Source: Symbiodinium sp. CCMP2592 (taxonomy: Eukaryota; Sar; Dinophyceae; Suessiales; Symbiodiniaceae). Taken from it: a DNA stretch of 64,000 nt. The notes under the pieces are model-generated. The model ran no database searches. It was not told where the DNA came from and worked only from the letters and a program-made list of their open reading frames with translations. This document shows positions 56,201-64,000 of this stretch, in pieces (position 1 is the first letter of the stretch; each line of letters opens with the position of its first letter). The position numbers and the translations under genes were made by a program. The stretch lies in NCBI GenBank assembly GCA_905221615.1, contig CAJNDT010000491.1, positions 496,001-560,000 on the forward strand, read 5' to 3'.

Positions 56201-56364
56201 CGCCAAACTTGAGCAATCTGGATCGCTGCCTGCTCTACAGCGTCCACGGACCTGTAGGCGTGAGGGATGAGCACAATCACAAGGACCGTGGCCGAAGCGG
56301 CCAAAGTGCTGGCAGCTTTGCAGTGGACGACTTGTTGGGTCCTGGGCAACTCCCAACGGGGTGA
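53237..56364 (+). CDS. PhyH-like 2-oxoglutarate dioxygenase gene, about 8 exons
   Basis: Exon 1 (53237 to about 53640) starts MSRGLRMLGRPVLLGVLV, a possible signal or transit peptide, and holds MAAAATLLNATGFVVLQGAS, typical of the PhyH N-terminus. Exon 2 (about 54125-54277) has YSQGRLDMPQL. Exon 3 (54526 to about 54652) joins in frame and has LGALWNFPGSGPPVWRLYG, where the family shows PG...WHxDG. A further exon may lie at 54820-54960. Exon 5 (about 55221-55380) has TVGFIHGQPMSHNGARF. Exon 6 (55530-55553) is only 24 bases. Exon 7 (55787-55865) has VPLPLRRGETLLFFY. Exon 8 (56174-56364) has RHAATPNLSNLDRCLLYSV, fitting the last His ligand and the Arg that holds 2-oxoglutarate, and ends at TGA. 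The HxD iron ligands read RxY, so the product may be inactive, diverged, or my border there may be wrong. Family call rests on motif order only. Confidence 0.58.
53800..53970. repeat. CT-rich microsatellite in the first PhyH-gene intron
   Basis: Imperfect CTCTCT/TCTGTC repeats. Open frames over it encode only Ser/Leu/Phe repeats. Confidence 0.85.
54000..54104. repeat. Foldback element, family B, copy 2
   Basis: GGTGGTTGTCAAAATTAGGG and its complement TTTTGACAACCACC form the ends. Nearly identical to 1160-1264. Lies in the first intron of the PhyH-like gene. Confidence 0.82.
54655..54770. repeat. TATG/TATA microsatellite in a PhyH-gene intron
   Basis: TATGTATG and ATATAC repeats directly downstream of exon 3. 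Confidence 0.8.
55116..55227. repeat. Foldback element, family I, at a splice acceptor
   Basis: Ends ACTTGGAGGTTC and GAACCTCCAAGT pair perfectly, and GTAGTTAGAAGTAGGG pairs with CCCTACTTATAACTAC apart from one change. The right end contains CCAAG, the likely acceptor of PhyH exon 5, so the element may supply a splice site. Confidence 0.75.
55552..55796 (+). repeat. Intron bordered by a 12 bp direct repeat
   Basis: AGGTGGGGGTGC occurs at 55552-55563 and 55785-55796. Splicing GAG/GTGGGG to TATCAG/GTGGGG leaves one copy and keeps the PhyH frame open (ASKGEVGVPLPL). The intron body is an ACTAT-type repeat. Confidence 0.72.
55866..56173 (+). other. Last intron of the PhyH-like gene
   Basis: GTGTATG start, TATG/TATA microsatellite to about 55990, CCCTAAA-like DNA, and CCAAG at the end. 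A short open piece at 56048-56095 (YVSEEAPSATTRRTP) could be an extra exon. Confidence 0.45.
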
Positions 56365-56534
56365 AGTGAAAGACCCGAGCTCTAAAGAAGACCCTGAAGC
56401 CTAAAGCCCTAAACCCTGTACTGTAGCACCTGGGGTTGGGCGGTCTCATATTATCAGAGGGGAGCATGTTTCTTGATTGTTCCGGCCCCCTAATTGAGCA
56501 CTAAACCCTGAAGCCCAAAACCCGCTCCCTGAAG

Positions 56535-56627
56535 CCCTGCAAGGATTTTCTGCCCTCTCTCTTCAAGCTTTCCAAGGAGGAGGCTACGGGTTTGGACGCG
56601 TTCTACCGGCACCACTTAGGCATATAG
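56535..56627 (+). CDS. Putative exon of the next gene, product unknown
   Basis: After CTGAAG the frame reads PCKDFLPSLFKLSKEEATGL then DAFYRHHLGI before TAG/GTGTGG. Highly coding-like. Starts 170 bp after the PhyH stop. Confidence 0.47.
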   Translation, partial: PCKDFLPSLFKLSKEEATGLDAFYRHHLGI

Positions 56628-56718
56628 GTGTGGAAGGTGTGGTTTTGGGTGGTTTGTTGGATTCTAGTGGGTGGCTTGAGGGCTCAGAGCTGTTGGTTTT
56701 AGGGTTCGGATGGCTTTC

Positions 56719-56822
56719 ATGTAGGAACCTGATTAAGAATTCCTGGGCCTCTAACCCAAAAACAGTAGGATTATAAGGAACCCTAATGAAGGCCCAAGAT
56801 TTCTTAATCAGGTTCCTACATT
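56719..56822. repeat. Foldback element, family E, best copy
   Basis: Perfect 21 bp terminal inverted repeats containing TGTAGGAACCTGATTAAGAA. GGGCC and GGCCC continue the stem. Relatives at 25558 and 29937. Confidence 0.85.
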
Positions 56823-56900
56823 AGTGGTATGTATGGTCTAGAGGCTTCTGGCCTGCAAGTTCCGAGATTTCGGGCTTTGGGCATCAGGCCATGGCGTTAG

Positions 56901-56983
56901 GGGCCCGTACAAAGACGTGCTGCCGCGGAAAAGGTGCCAGGACTCTGGCTTTTGTGAGCCTTTGGTGATAAAAGGAAGCTCAG
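56901..56983 (+). CDS. Putative internal exon, product unknown
   Basis: Between GTTAG and a GTTTGA donor: GPYKDVLPRKRCQDSGFCEP then LVIKGSS. The spacing CxxSGFC recalls the N-terminus of glucosidase II alpha (family GH31), but this is too short to claim. Confidence 0.43.
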
Positions 56984-57251
56984 GTTTGAGGACTTGAGGT
57001 CAGGGTCTTGCGTTTTAGGTGTTATACGGTCTATGGTTTACTTTATGGGGGCTAAAGGGGTTTCAGGCAAGGGTCTAGGGATAGGATGGCATCTTTCTAA
57101 GTTTCTGTTGTTTGCCCTGCATCCGAAGTCGCAGTTTTGCTAGCCTACGCTTTGCACCACAAGCCAGGGAAGGGGAGCTCTCATTCATGAGCTCGATCCC
57201 TGAATCGAGTTCTGCATTCTGCACCGAAAATGCTCTAAGCCGACATGCTAG

Positions 57252-57351
57252 GTTCTTTTCGTGAACCTTGCCCAATGAACCAGTGTTCTTTCGTTGACCC
57301 TCCTCGTCTTCCTGAGCTGAAGGCTCCCCGGGTTCGATTGCGACGGATAAG
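57252..57351 (+). CDS. Putative internal exon, product unknown
   Basis: After GCTAG and up to a GTTGGG donor: FREPCPMNQCSFVDPPRLPE then LKAPRVRLRRIR. Confidence 0.42.
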
Positions 57352-57458
57352 GTTGGGTCCTTTGGGGTTTAGGGTTGAGGCTATTGGATTTAGGGCTTCA
57401 GGTTTAGGGTTGAGGGAATCCTTTTTAGAATTCCAACCCCACGCAAATCGGCACCCAA

Positions 57459-57500
57459 CATGGGAGTTTGAGAAAGTAAGGACGCTAATGTAGAACCTAA
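57459..57500. repeat. Foldback element, family A, left remnant
   Basis: ACATGGGAGTTTGAGAAAGT; the right arm is lost. Confidence 0.45.
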
Positions 57501-57576
57501 GTAAGCGCAAAAGCCCAATAAGGGACACGGAGTGCGCGGAATCACCCCCTATAGACCAGCAACATCTGAACCCTAA

Positions 57577-57621
57577 ATGGCTGTGGAAGCCTGGAACACT
57601 CAGTCCGCTAAAGCCCGGCAG
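57577..57621 (+). CDS. Possible short exon, product unknown
   Basis: Fifteen codons, MAVEAWNTQSAKARQ, directly before GGTTTAGGG. It could be a first exon. Confidence 0.33.
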
Positions 57622-58030
57622 GGTTTAGGGTTTAGGGTTGTAAGCTTAATGAAGTCAGAGCACTGCAGCCCCCCACACCCCAAACCCAGAAGAACAAGCC
57701 AAAAGATCTCAAACAGGATAAATCCTAAACCCCCGCAGACCCATACTGCACTTCCTTGCCGCTGGTTGTAGTGTCTCTCTCTCTCCCGCTGTCTCGCCCT
57801 CTCCCTCTATACCAGTCTGCGACCTGACATCTGCGGGGTTCTCCCAAGTGCGGCGAGTTCTCAGAACGAAGTCAGTCGTAAGCCCGAAATCCTGGACGCT
57901 AAGCCCGAAACAACCCTCAGCCCTGAACGAAACCCTCAAACCCCAGTGTTTTGCAGCGGCTATAGTATCCCTTGTAGTAGCCCTCAAAAGGAACTTGTAA
58001 AGCAAAACTTTAAACGTACGTATGTGTGTG

Positions 58031-58062
<32 letters not shown>

Positions 58063-58437
58063 GGCAACTCGTGGGAAGGTGCTTCCATGCTTCAGTATCT
58101 CTGCGAGCAAAAGAAGCTTGCTATCATCTAAACGGTATCACGGTTGGGGTTTAGGGCCTTTAGGGTTAAGGGTTTAGGCACCAAGAGCCCAGGCACGGAT
58201 ACTTAAAATCCTTGAACCTCGCAGCCCAAACCCTTAACCGCAAGCTCCGATCCCTAAGTCGTGATCCCTAAACCGAGTACCCTAAACCCAGAGCGCACAA
58301 ATGTCGATATAGGAGTCTGAAGAATTGTAGTATTTCGTTATACTTACTTATAGTTCCTATTATCACAATATAGTCTGAAATCCAGCCCGAGCCTTTTTCT
58401 ACATACTATGGCCCCCATATAGTGTAAGCAGCCCAAG
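57622..58437. other. Intron-like; (TG)n tract at 58022-58062
   Basis: An island at 57810-57890 reads LRPDICGVLPSAASSQNEVS on the plus strand, but the minus strand is also open. C-type at 58205-58290. Confidence 0.35.
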
Positions 58438-58557
58438 CTTCAACTCGACACCGGAAACTTTGAATCCTGTTTCAATCAGGCCCAGACGTTGGGCGCCCTT
58501 CGCGATTGCTTCGCACCCAAGCAACTCCTGAGGACCTCCTCGCAGCTTTTTCATTGA
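58438..58557 (+). CDS. Putative 3'-terminal exon, product unknown
   Basis: After CCCAAG, 39 codons to TGA: LQLDTGNFESCFNQAQTLGA then LRDCFAPKQLLRTSSQLFH. TTTAGGG-like DNA follows. Confidence 0.47.
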   Translation, partial: LQLDTGNFESCFNQAQTLGALRDCFAPKQLLRTSSQLFH

Positions 58558-59197
58558 GGGTTTAGCGTTTAGGGTTTCCGGTTTAGAGTTTATGATCTGG
58601 GGTTTAGGATTCATCCTGGTGCCTTGTGTTGAGCACCCTCCCCGTGCCTTTTGTCTTTTTTCACCTCTTTTCCGCGCTTTGGTGATATGTACGCATCGGA
58701 CTCGTTTGTCACCTTTAAGCTCTTAGATCGGGACTCCCCCCATTCTGTGTGAATGAATGCGTTTGGGATTTGAGGTTGAGGGTTTCTGATAAGGGGCGAC
58801 CTTAGGTATAAGCTCTTTTTAGAGTAGCCCTCCAGGAACCCTGAAACGAACCTTCCTTTTTCAACGATGGTTAGAGCAATCAGGGTGTACGAGGTTTTGG
58901 AGGGTTCGTAACGGCTTGAGGACCGGTAGTTTGTTTGTCTTTTCAGGGCCGGCAGGGTTTGTCGGATTTTGGCTTCAAAAGTTTCCATTTAGACCAGCAA
59001 ATCATTTTACCTATCCTCAAGGTTCACTGCTCAGGCACAGGCGGACGTAGGGCGAAGGAGAAGTCTCCAAAAGAGACTAGGTGAGGAGGGCAGGGCTTAG
59101 ATGTTGCAAAGCAGGCGAGCCGAAAACTAGGCCTCAAACCATTGCATCCCCCTGGCCAGCCCTAATAAAGATAAATCAGAAAACCCTTTCTTCTCAG
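58558..59197. other. No gene assigned
   Basis: The minus-strand frame 58611-58988 (125 codons) is lysine- and serine-rich with no recognisable motif. It could be real, but the surrounding exons all read on the plus strand. Confidence 0.3.
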
Positions 59198-59272
59198 GAG
59201 CATGCGGCGGGTGTCTCGAGCGGAACCGCGCTTGAAGGACAGGCGGATCCTGCAAACTGGGCTTTGGAGCAG
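59198..59272 (+). CDS. Putative internal exon, product unknown
   Basis: Exactly 25 codons between TCTCAG and GTTCCA: EHAAGVSSGTALEGQADPAN then WALEQ. Confidence 0.45.
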
Positions 59273-60176
59273 GTTCCAGCTGAGGTCGTATATGTGTACA
59301 CTAGTATTAGTGAATCTCACAAGACAAAAAAGTTAGCGACAGTAACGATAACACCATCAACGGTAATAATAAGGTAGTCGGCGATGGCAACGATTTTATT
59401 AATCCGTTTTTTCAAGAATGATGATCATGATTTTAAAACCTGATAGCAGTATTTTCGTGATATAATCTTAACAATCACACTGGCAACGGTAATGCGACTG
59501 AGATGCGACGGTGAATCGTAATACTACTCGTAACACCAAGAAGAACAACAAAGATAACAACAATTCTAATAATGACAATGATGATAAGAACAACACTCGT
59601 AACAACAGTTATCGTAGCAGTTATGGTGACTAGTAGCAATAACAGTATTAAAATGTACTAATGGTAGCGCTAATCACAGGTAGATTTTTTGAGAACTAGA
59701 TAGAGACAGCGACAGCGATGCTAATACTACCCATGCTCGGAATCGTATCGGCATCAGCAAGAGCTATAGACTGATGTTAATCAGCACCATAGCAACAGAT
59801 AGAAATGATGCAAGCTAATGTAACAAGAAACAGCAGGCAGATAGCAATGGTGTATAGGCACGCAACAAGATATAGGTATACACTTGTGTGTATATACAGA
59901 TACATGCCCATATATGTATATATAGAGAGCAGGTTGCTGTGGGGCCTGGGTTTTTGCAGACCCACCTTTTGTATCAGATTTACATTCTAACAACTCCAAG
60001 CACTTAAAGGGTAGCATTACAACACAAAGTCCCGTCTTCTATTTCCTGGGTTTAATGTATTCAAGGTCAGATTTGGCCTGTGTACATGTAGTATTGTATA
60101 GTCAGACGTCAACGGGTTCGACAGCGCAGCATTGACTGGCTACGTATTGAAAGTTTTCCCACAACAACTATCACAG
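59273..60176. repeat. Intron-like; AAC/ATA trinucleotide texture
   Basis: 59300-59760 is dominated by AAC, AAT and ATG triplets without strict periodicity. 59870-59930 is TATA/TGTA-rich. No exon seen. Confidence 0.5.
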
Positions 60177-60383
60177 GCAGGAAACACCGTAAATACCGTG
60201 TATTCTGTACTTCATCAAAGCAAGTCTTGGGATAGGCCACATAGACTCGACATGTTGGACACGGAGCGGCATGCCTTTATTATCCCTGCAAGACTCTTCA
60301 TCCGATCAAGCCACTCCACCCAGCACCTGAACCAACGCATCATCTGCTTTGGCATGCAGTGTCGTTCGGTTGTTGGAGAGCCG
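60177..60383 (+). CDS. Putative internal exon, product unknown
   Basis: Exactly 69 codons between ATCACAG and a GTACGT donor, including SWDRPHRLDMLDTERHAFII then PARLFIRSSHSTQHLNQRII and CFGMQCRSVVGEP. The longest clean exon in the right part of the window. Its first 65 bp have a diverged partial copy at about 61079-61150. Confidence 0.5.
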
Positions 60384-61283
60384 GTACGTATTGAACTAAT
60401 GTACTTATTTGGCAAAGTGCACAGGAATCGAAATAAGTGTTTAGGTCAGTGCTTGAAATGTGTTTTTGCATGTCAACAAATATGAGTGAGTTCAATGTAT
60501 GCATTAGCATGTGTGACTGTCAGGGAGCCAAGGAATGATGAAAAGCTGCCTGTGGTTGACAAGCCTGGTACTTGTCGAAGATGACTCGAACCCTGTTTGC
60601 GCATGTTCATGTCCTGCTGGCTGCTATAGGTACCTTCGCTCTGGGCATCCACAGTCTACAATCCAAAATAGCGAGCATCTGGATCAGTATGAATTCTGAA
60701 TCCGGACATCTGGTTTTATCGGGCCGCTGCCGCTGAAGCCTCGCTCGGGGAATGAAAAGTTCTACTGTGGTCCAGGCCGTTGCATGATCTTGCATGGCCT
60801 CCAAATCCACAAGTATCTGTGTCAGAAATTTTCTGGTTTGACATACAATCAACCCTTCATATCCCTCTGTTCCTCTAAGGTTATAAAGGGGGCAAAGATT
60901 GGACCTCTGAGCTCAGTAGCAACAGCACTTGTGTTTACACGTGAAGACAGGCATACATATATATATATATGCACAATATTCCACACAAGCAAACCCTGTG
61001 TTTATGGACAACTCTTTTGTTTATAAACAAGGCCAGGTGTTTATAAACAACCTACCACATAAAATTTTGTTTCCCATACGCAGAAACACCGTAAATACCA
61101 GTGATCTCATAGTTTTCTCAATCAAACAAGGTCTTGGTCTAAGCCACACGAGCCGTTACGTGGAAAAAGTCAAGTTAACGTATCAGTGTGTCAGTGTGCA
61201 AGATTTGCGGTGAGGTGAAGTTGAGTTTGTGAACTTGTTGGTTGGAGTCTGTGGCGCGGTGCTGGTGATGCTGGAGGGGGGGA
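60384..61283. other. Intron-like; decayed exon copy
   Basis: 60595-60737 is open as FAHVHVLLAAIGTFALGIHS and might be an exon. 61079-61150 resembles the start of exon 60177-60383 (AGAAACACCGTAAATACC, then GGTCTTGG) but has lost the frame. Confidence 0.38.
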
Positions 61284-61350
61284 GGGGGGGGGGGGGGGGG
61301 GGGGGGGGGGTCTTGCAACAACAAGCCAAGACTTCTCCCCCCCCCCCCCC
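61284..61350. repeat. Poly-G / poly-C hairpin
   Basis: G27 (61284-61310) is followed by TCTTG, 11 bases, CAAGA, CTTCT and then C14 (61337-61350). TCTTG and CAAGA pair as well, so the whole unit can form one long hairpin. Run lengths may be altered by sequencing or assembly. Confidence 0.8.
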
Positions 61351-61914
61351 AAAAAATTAGTAAAAGGTTGGTTCTAGGGCTATCCCCATACCCCCTATAT
61401 AGGCCCCTATACTGTTTTTTAACTTGTCTATCTCATTCGTTATCGTTTTTGTTGTATCCTAATAGAAAATCTTTATGTAGTTTTGGGGTAACTTTTGAAT
61501 TATTCTAATTACCTACAACTTATGAAGGTTTATTATCATAAGGTTTTGTATAAGTTTTATCTATTACCCTATCCCAATATTTTATGCTATCTTACATCAT
61601 AATCTTAGGCATTAGTTTCCTTCCTTAGTCGGTTTAAGTCGGGGTATTATGTATAATATTATGTCTAGGTTTTATGTGGTGGCTTTTGTCTAGAAGATTA
61701 GTTATTTAGGAAATAGGAGTGCCTTGGCTTCTTCGTCTTCAACGACTACATGAAGGTCAGCCTTGCACGCTTTCTTTTCTGATTTGCACAGGTCGTTTGA
61801 GCATTGCTTGAAAGATTGAAGTTGAAGAAAGCATTGAGCGAACCTTGTTTTTTTTTATGTAGCACTCTTGCTACAAGACTGCCCTGGAAGCATCCTTTGC
61901 GTAGTTGCCCTACA
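61351..61914. promoter_or_regulatory. AT-rich leader of the ubiquitin-like island
   Basis: Unlike the rest of the window, it is AT-rich and free of telomere-like repeats. No TATA-type element can be singled out. The reading frame of the downstream gene is open from 61804 but without an ATG before 61915. Confidence 0.35.
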
Positions 61915-63360
61915 ATGGCCGACTCTCGTCCTTTCTTGCTTGTCCGAAGCGAAGCGGGATACACTCCACTTCCCTTGAAGAGCGGTGGCTTCTACACTCT
62001 TGCTGACTTCAAGAACCCCCCGAGCAAGCCAAGCATTGAGATGATTAATGCCCTGACGATAGACCAGATGAAGCAAATGATTTCGACGTTGAGGTCTAAG
62101 GCAACGGTTGTTCTAAAGAACTCCTTTGCTACGAAATTCCATGAACAGTGGGACGGCATCATGGAGCACGGCATGACTGCTTCGGTTGCTTTCCAACAAG
62201 GCATTCTGTCAAGGCAGAAGAAGAAGACGCTTATCTTCATCAAGGTTCGTGATGGCATTACTTCGCGCGACTTCGCCCCGATGATGGTGAATGCTGGGTC
62301 TGTTCTCCAAGTTGAGGACATCCATGCCATGATGAACGCCACAATCCCCACACTCAAAAAGGACATGCTGATGACGATGAAGAAGGATGACTTGGTTGAT
62401 TTGGTGTCGTGTCTGAACCGAAACGACATCATGACTTCCAGCAAAAAGGACGACCTCATCATCTACGTCTTGAACGTTTGGGGACATGACAACAATTTGA
62501 AGATTGAAGGGTTCACCGACGAGATTGTCGCTTCTACTCCTGATGCAAAAGACTACATCACTGAGGATGAGGACGACGAAGCATCAAGCCAAGACAACGA
62601 AAGCGAGACGGACAACAACGAAGCCACTGACGCCAACCAGATTATCCTTGAGGAGAAAGACGAGAAGGTTGCCGGCTTTGTAAATGTCATCTACTACCTT
62701 GATGGACGACGCTACACCATGCAGACCATCTACTACCAGTCAGAAACCTTCGGCGACTTTGCTAAGAGGTTTCCCGCCAGTGTCCGCGACAAGATTGGCG
62801 ACGACTTCAAGTTCATGGTGATGCAAAGCTACGTTGAGAACTATGACACTTTAAGCTCTGTCCTCACGCCCGAGTTTGACACGGTAACCATTGTCCCAGT
62901 TCTTCGCGGGGGTGGCCTCGTTAAGAAGGATACCTTGAAGAAAAAGCACAACGTTGCCATTGAAGAGTCGGGCTTCAAAAAGTGCTATGACTTGATGTTG
63001 CAGTCGCGCAATGCTACCGCCCCCAAGCTGAAGGACATTTTGAACGCCATGAAACTCGCTGACCTCGAAGAATACCGCGACCAGCTGGAGCATCACAAGG
63101 CAAACAATCCGAAAAAAGTCATGGCTCTCGCTTCCTTTTCCGAGAACTACGCCTTGGTAGATGCGATGATTGAGGAGCTGACGGTGCTGAAAAAGAAGAT
63201 TGAGGAAAATGTGGTGCAGTCCGCCAACAACGATTGCACTGCCGAGAGTGGAGAGTTTCGCATGGTGGATTTCAAGAAGGCGCTTGACATCGCCATTGCC
63301 GTGAAGGAAGCGATGCCTTCCAGTGCATACCCCACTCCTGATGCGACCATGAATGCCTGA
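61915..63360 (+). CDS. 481-aa protein with internal ubiquitin-like domain
   Basis: Intronless, from MADSRPFLLVRSEAGY to TGA. N-terminal part (1-215) is helical and contains two KKDDL motifs (MKKDDLVDLV and SKKDDLIIYV) spaced like a duplicated SAP-type fold. Residues about 217-245 are very acidic. Residues about 254-332 look like a ubiquitin fold: VNVIYYLDGRRYTM at the start, TLSSVLTPEFDTVTIVPVLR and GGG at the end, matching the way ubiquitin ends in LRGG. A Lys-rich C-terminal part (333-481) follows. This arrangement suggests a precursor that ubiquitin proteases could cut after GGG, as in ubiquitin-ribosomal protein fusions. AT-rich flanks, lack of introns and lack of telomere-like repeats set it apart from the host genes, so it may be viral or mobile in origin; no polymerase, integrase or capsid gene is visible. 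Confidence 0.7.
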   Translation: MADSRPFLLVRSEAGYTPLPLKSGGFYTLADFKNPPSKPSIEMINALTIDQMKQMISTLRSKATVVLKNSFATKFHEQWDGIMEHGMTASVAFQQGILSRQKKKTLIFIKVRDGITSRDFAPMMVNAGSVLQVEDIHAMMNATIPTLKKDMLMTMKKDDLVDLVSCLNRNDIMTSSKKDDLIIYVLNVWGHDNNLKIEGFTDEIVASTPDAKDYITEDEDDEASSQDNESETDNNEATDANQIILEEKDEKVAGFVNVIYYLDGRRYTMQTIYYQSETFGDFAKRFPASVRDKIGDDFKFMVMQSYVENYDTLSSVLTPEFDTVTIVPVLRGGGLVKKDTLKKKHNVAIEESGFKKCYDLMLQSRNATAPKLKDILNAMKLADLEEYRDQLEHHKANNPKKVMALASFSENYALVDAMIEELTVLKKKIEENVVQSANNDCTAESGEFRMVDFKKALDIAIAVKEAMPSSAYPTPDATMNA

Positions 63361-63411
63361 TAGATTGCTGACAAAGCACACGTGACCAATGCGTAACGCT
63401 GTTATGGGATG

Positions 63412-63535
63412 TCCAAATCCGCATAATGCATGTAGAAATCCACATTGATTATGCCCAAATCCGCATATTTATGCCCAAAACAGCATAATGCATGCAGAAA
63501 TCCACATTGATTATGCCCAAAACAGCATCGCAAAC
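63412..63535. repeat. 62 bp direct repeats downstream of the gene
   Basis: GCATAATGCATG starts at 63421 and 63483, each followed by AGAAATCCACATTGATTATG and a CCCAAA motif. Partial units fill the gap and the end. ATGCAT is palindromic. Confidence 0.8.
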
Positions 63536-63869
63536 TTGCCAAATACGCCTGTGACTGAGTGAGTGCGCAAAAGTCTTCAGTGTCCGAGTGGTGCACCAGC
63601 AGTGTCCAGACCAGTTTGTGCCAGTTTGTGCAGTTCTTTGCGCTTCCCCTTAGCCCTAAACCCCTAAACCAATAAATAAAAAATCAAAGCATGTAGTATT
63701 TAGAAAAATACGGGTTGCTATAAAACTATAGGTAAATCCCATACAAAATACAATAAAAATCACGAAAATATTCATATGATAGACCGCGAAAAAATAAAAT
63801 CAATAGTCCCCGACTTCGTCCGATGCACTTTTTAATAAATAAAGAAATTTTTCACTAAGAACATGACAG
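63536..63869. other. Right flank of the island, very AT-rich
   Basis: A short CCCTAAA trace at 63651-63668, then about 190 bp of A/T-rich sequence with AATAAATAAA twice. It runs right up to the acceptor of the next exon, so the island may lie in a host intron. Confidence 0.45.
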
Positions 63870-63917
63870 GTGGCCCTCTTCAACAACGGCTTTCACTTCA
63901 TCAACTACGAAGCACTG
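63870..63917 (+). CDS. Putative internal exon, product unknown
   Basis: Exactly 16 codons between ATGACAG and a GTGCGT donor: VALFNNGFHFINYEAL. TTTAGGG-like DNA follows to the window end. Confidence 0.5.
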
Positions 63918-64000
63918 GTGCGTCCTCCCCCGCCGGGCTTTTTCGGTTTAGGCGTTCAGGGTTTTTCAGGGTTGTTGTGGTTTAGCGTTCAGGGTTGTTG

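Noticed and set aside
1..64000. Spliced-leader relicts (dinoflagellate SL) marking retrogenes
   Set aside because: I looked for the conserved end of the leader by eye and found only matches of about ten bases, which are expected by chance.

Overview
The window looks like nuclear DNA of a dinoflagellate, most likely a Symbiodiniaceae alga. This is an inference from five things seen in the sequence and no database was searched. (1) Degenerate TTTAGGG/CCCTAAA repeats (plant/alveolate telomere type) are scattered over almost the whole 64 kb. (2) Coding sequence is broken into short exon-like islands of about 50-200 bp, separated by introns of roughly 0.3-1 kb. (3) Several apparent donor sites are GC- or otherwise non-GT. 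(4) There are many short perfect foldback elements. (5) Almost every exon candidate reads on the plus strand, as in the one-way gene blocks of these algae. There is no bacterial operon structure, rRNA, tRNA or CRISPR array.

Layout. 0.4-11.4 kb: about sixteen plus-strand exon candidates. Two of them (7369-7444 and 8212-8317) join in frame, and the series ends at a stop codon near 11.4 kb; no family was recognised. 5.1-6.0 kb: a duplicated segment with a 4 x 104 bp minisatellite. 11.4-33 kb: mostly telomere-like arrays, microsatellites and foldback elements with isolated exon candidates. 15.2-15.6 kb: a tandem repeat broken once by a telomere-like array and once by a tiny poly(A) retroposon. 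33.4-43.8 kb: an apparently full-length antisense LINE of 10.4 kb with two open reading frames. ORF2 carries RNase H ahead of the AP-type endonuclease, then reverse transcriptase and C2H2 fingers. The element has a short poly(A) and 10 bp target duplications inside a TTTAGGG-type intron. 43.9-53 kb: more exon islands. 53.2-56.4 kb: the best host gene, a phytanoyl-CoA dioxygenase (PhyH)-like gene in about eight exons, with one intron flanked by a 12 bp direct repeat. 56.5-60.4 kb: further exons. 61.3-63.9 kb: an AT-rich, intronless island with a 481-aa protein containing a ubiquitin-like domain that ends in LRGGG. It is preceded by a poly-G/poly-C hairpin and followed by 62 bp repeats. 63.87 kb: a host exon.

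Two patterns tie the region together. First, many exon islands have CCCTAAA-like DNA on their 5' side and TTTAGGG-like DNA on their 3' side, so the introns between them start G-rich and end C-rich and could fold back on themselves. Second, some introns are flanked by direct repeats at the splice junctions, as expected if introns spread as mobile introner-type elements. Exon borders were placed by eye from reading frame and nearby AG/GT (or GC) and are approximate; no transcript evidence was available.
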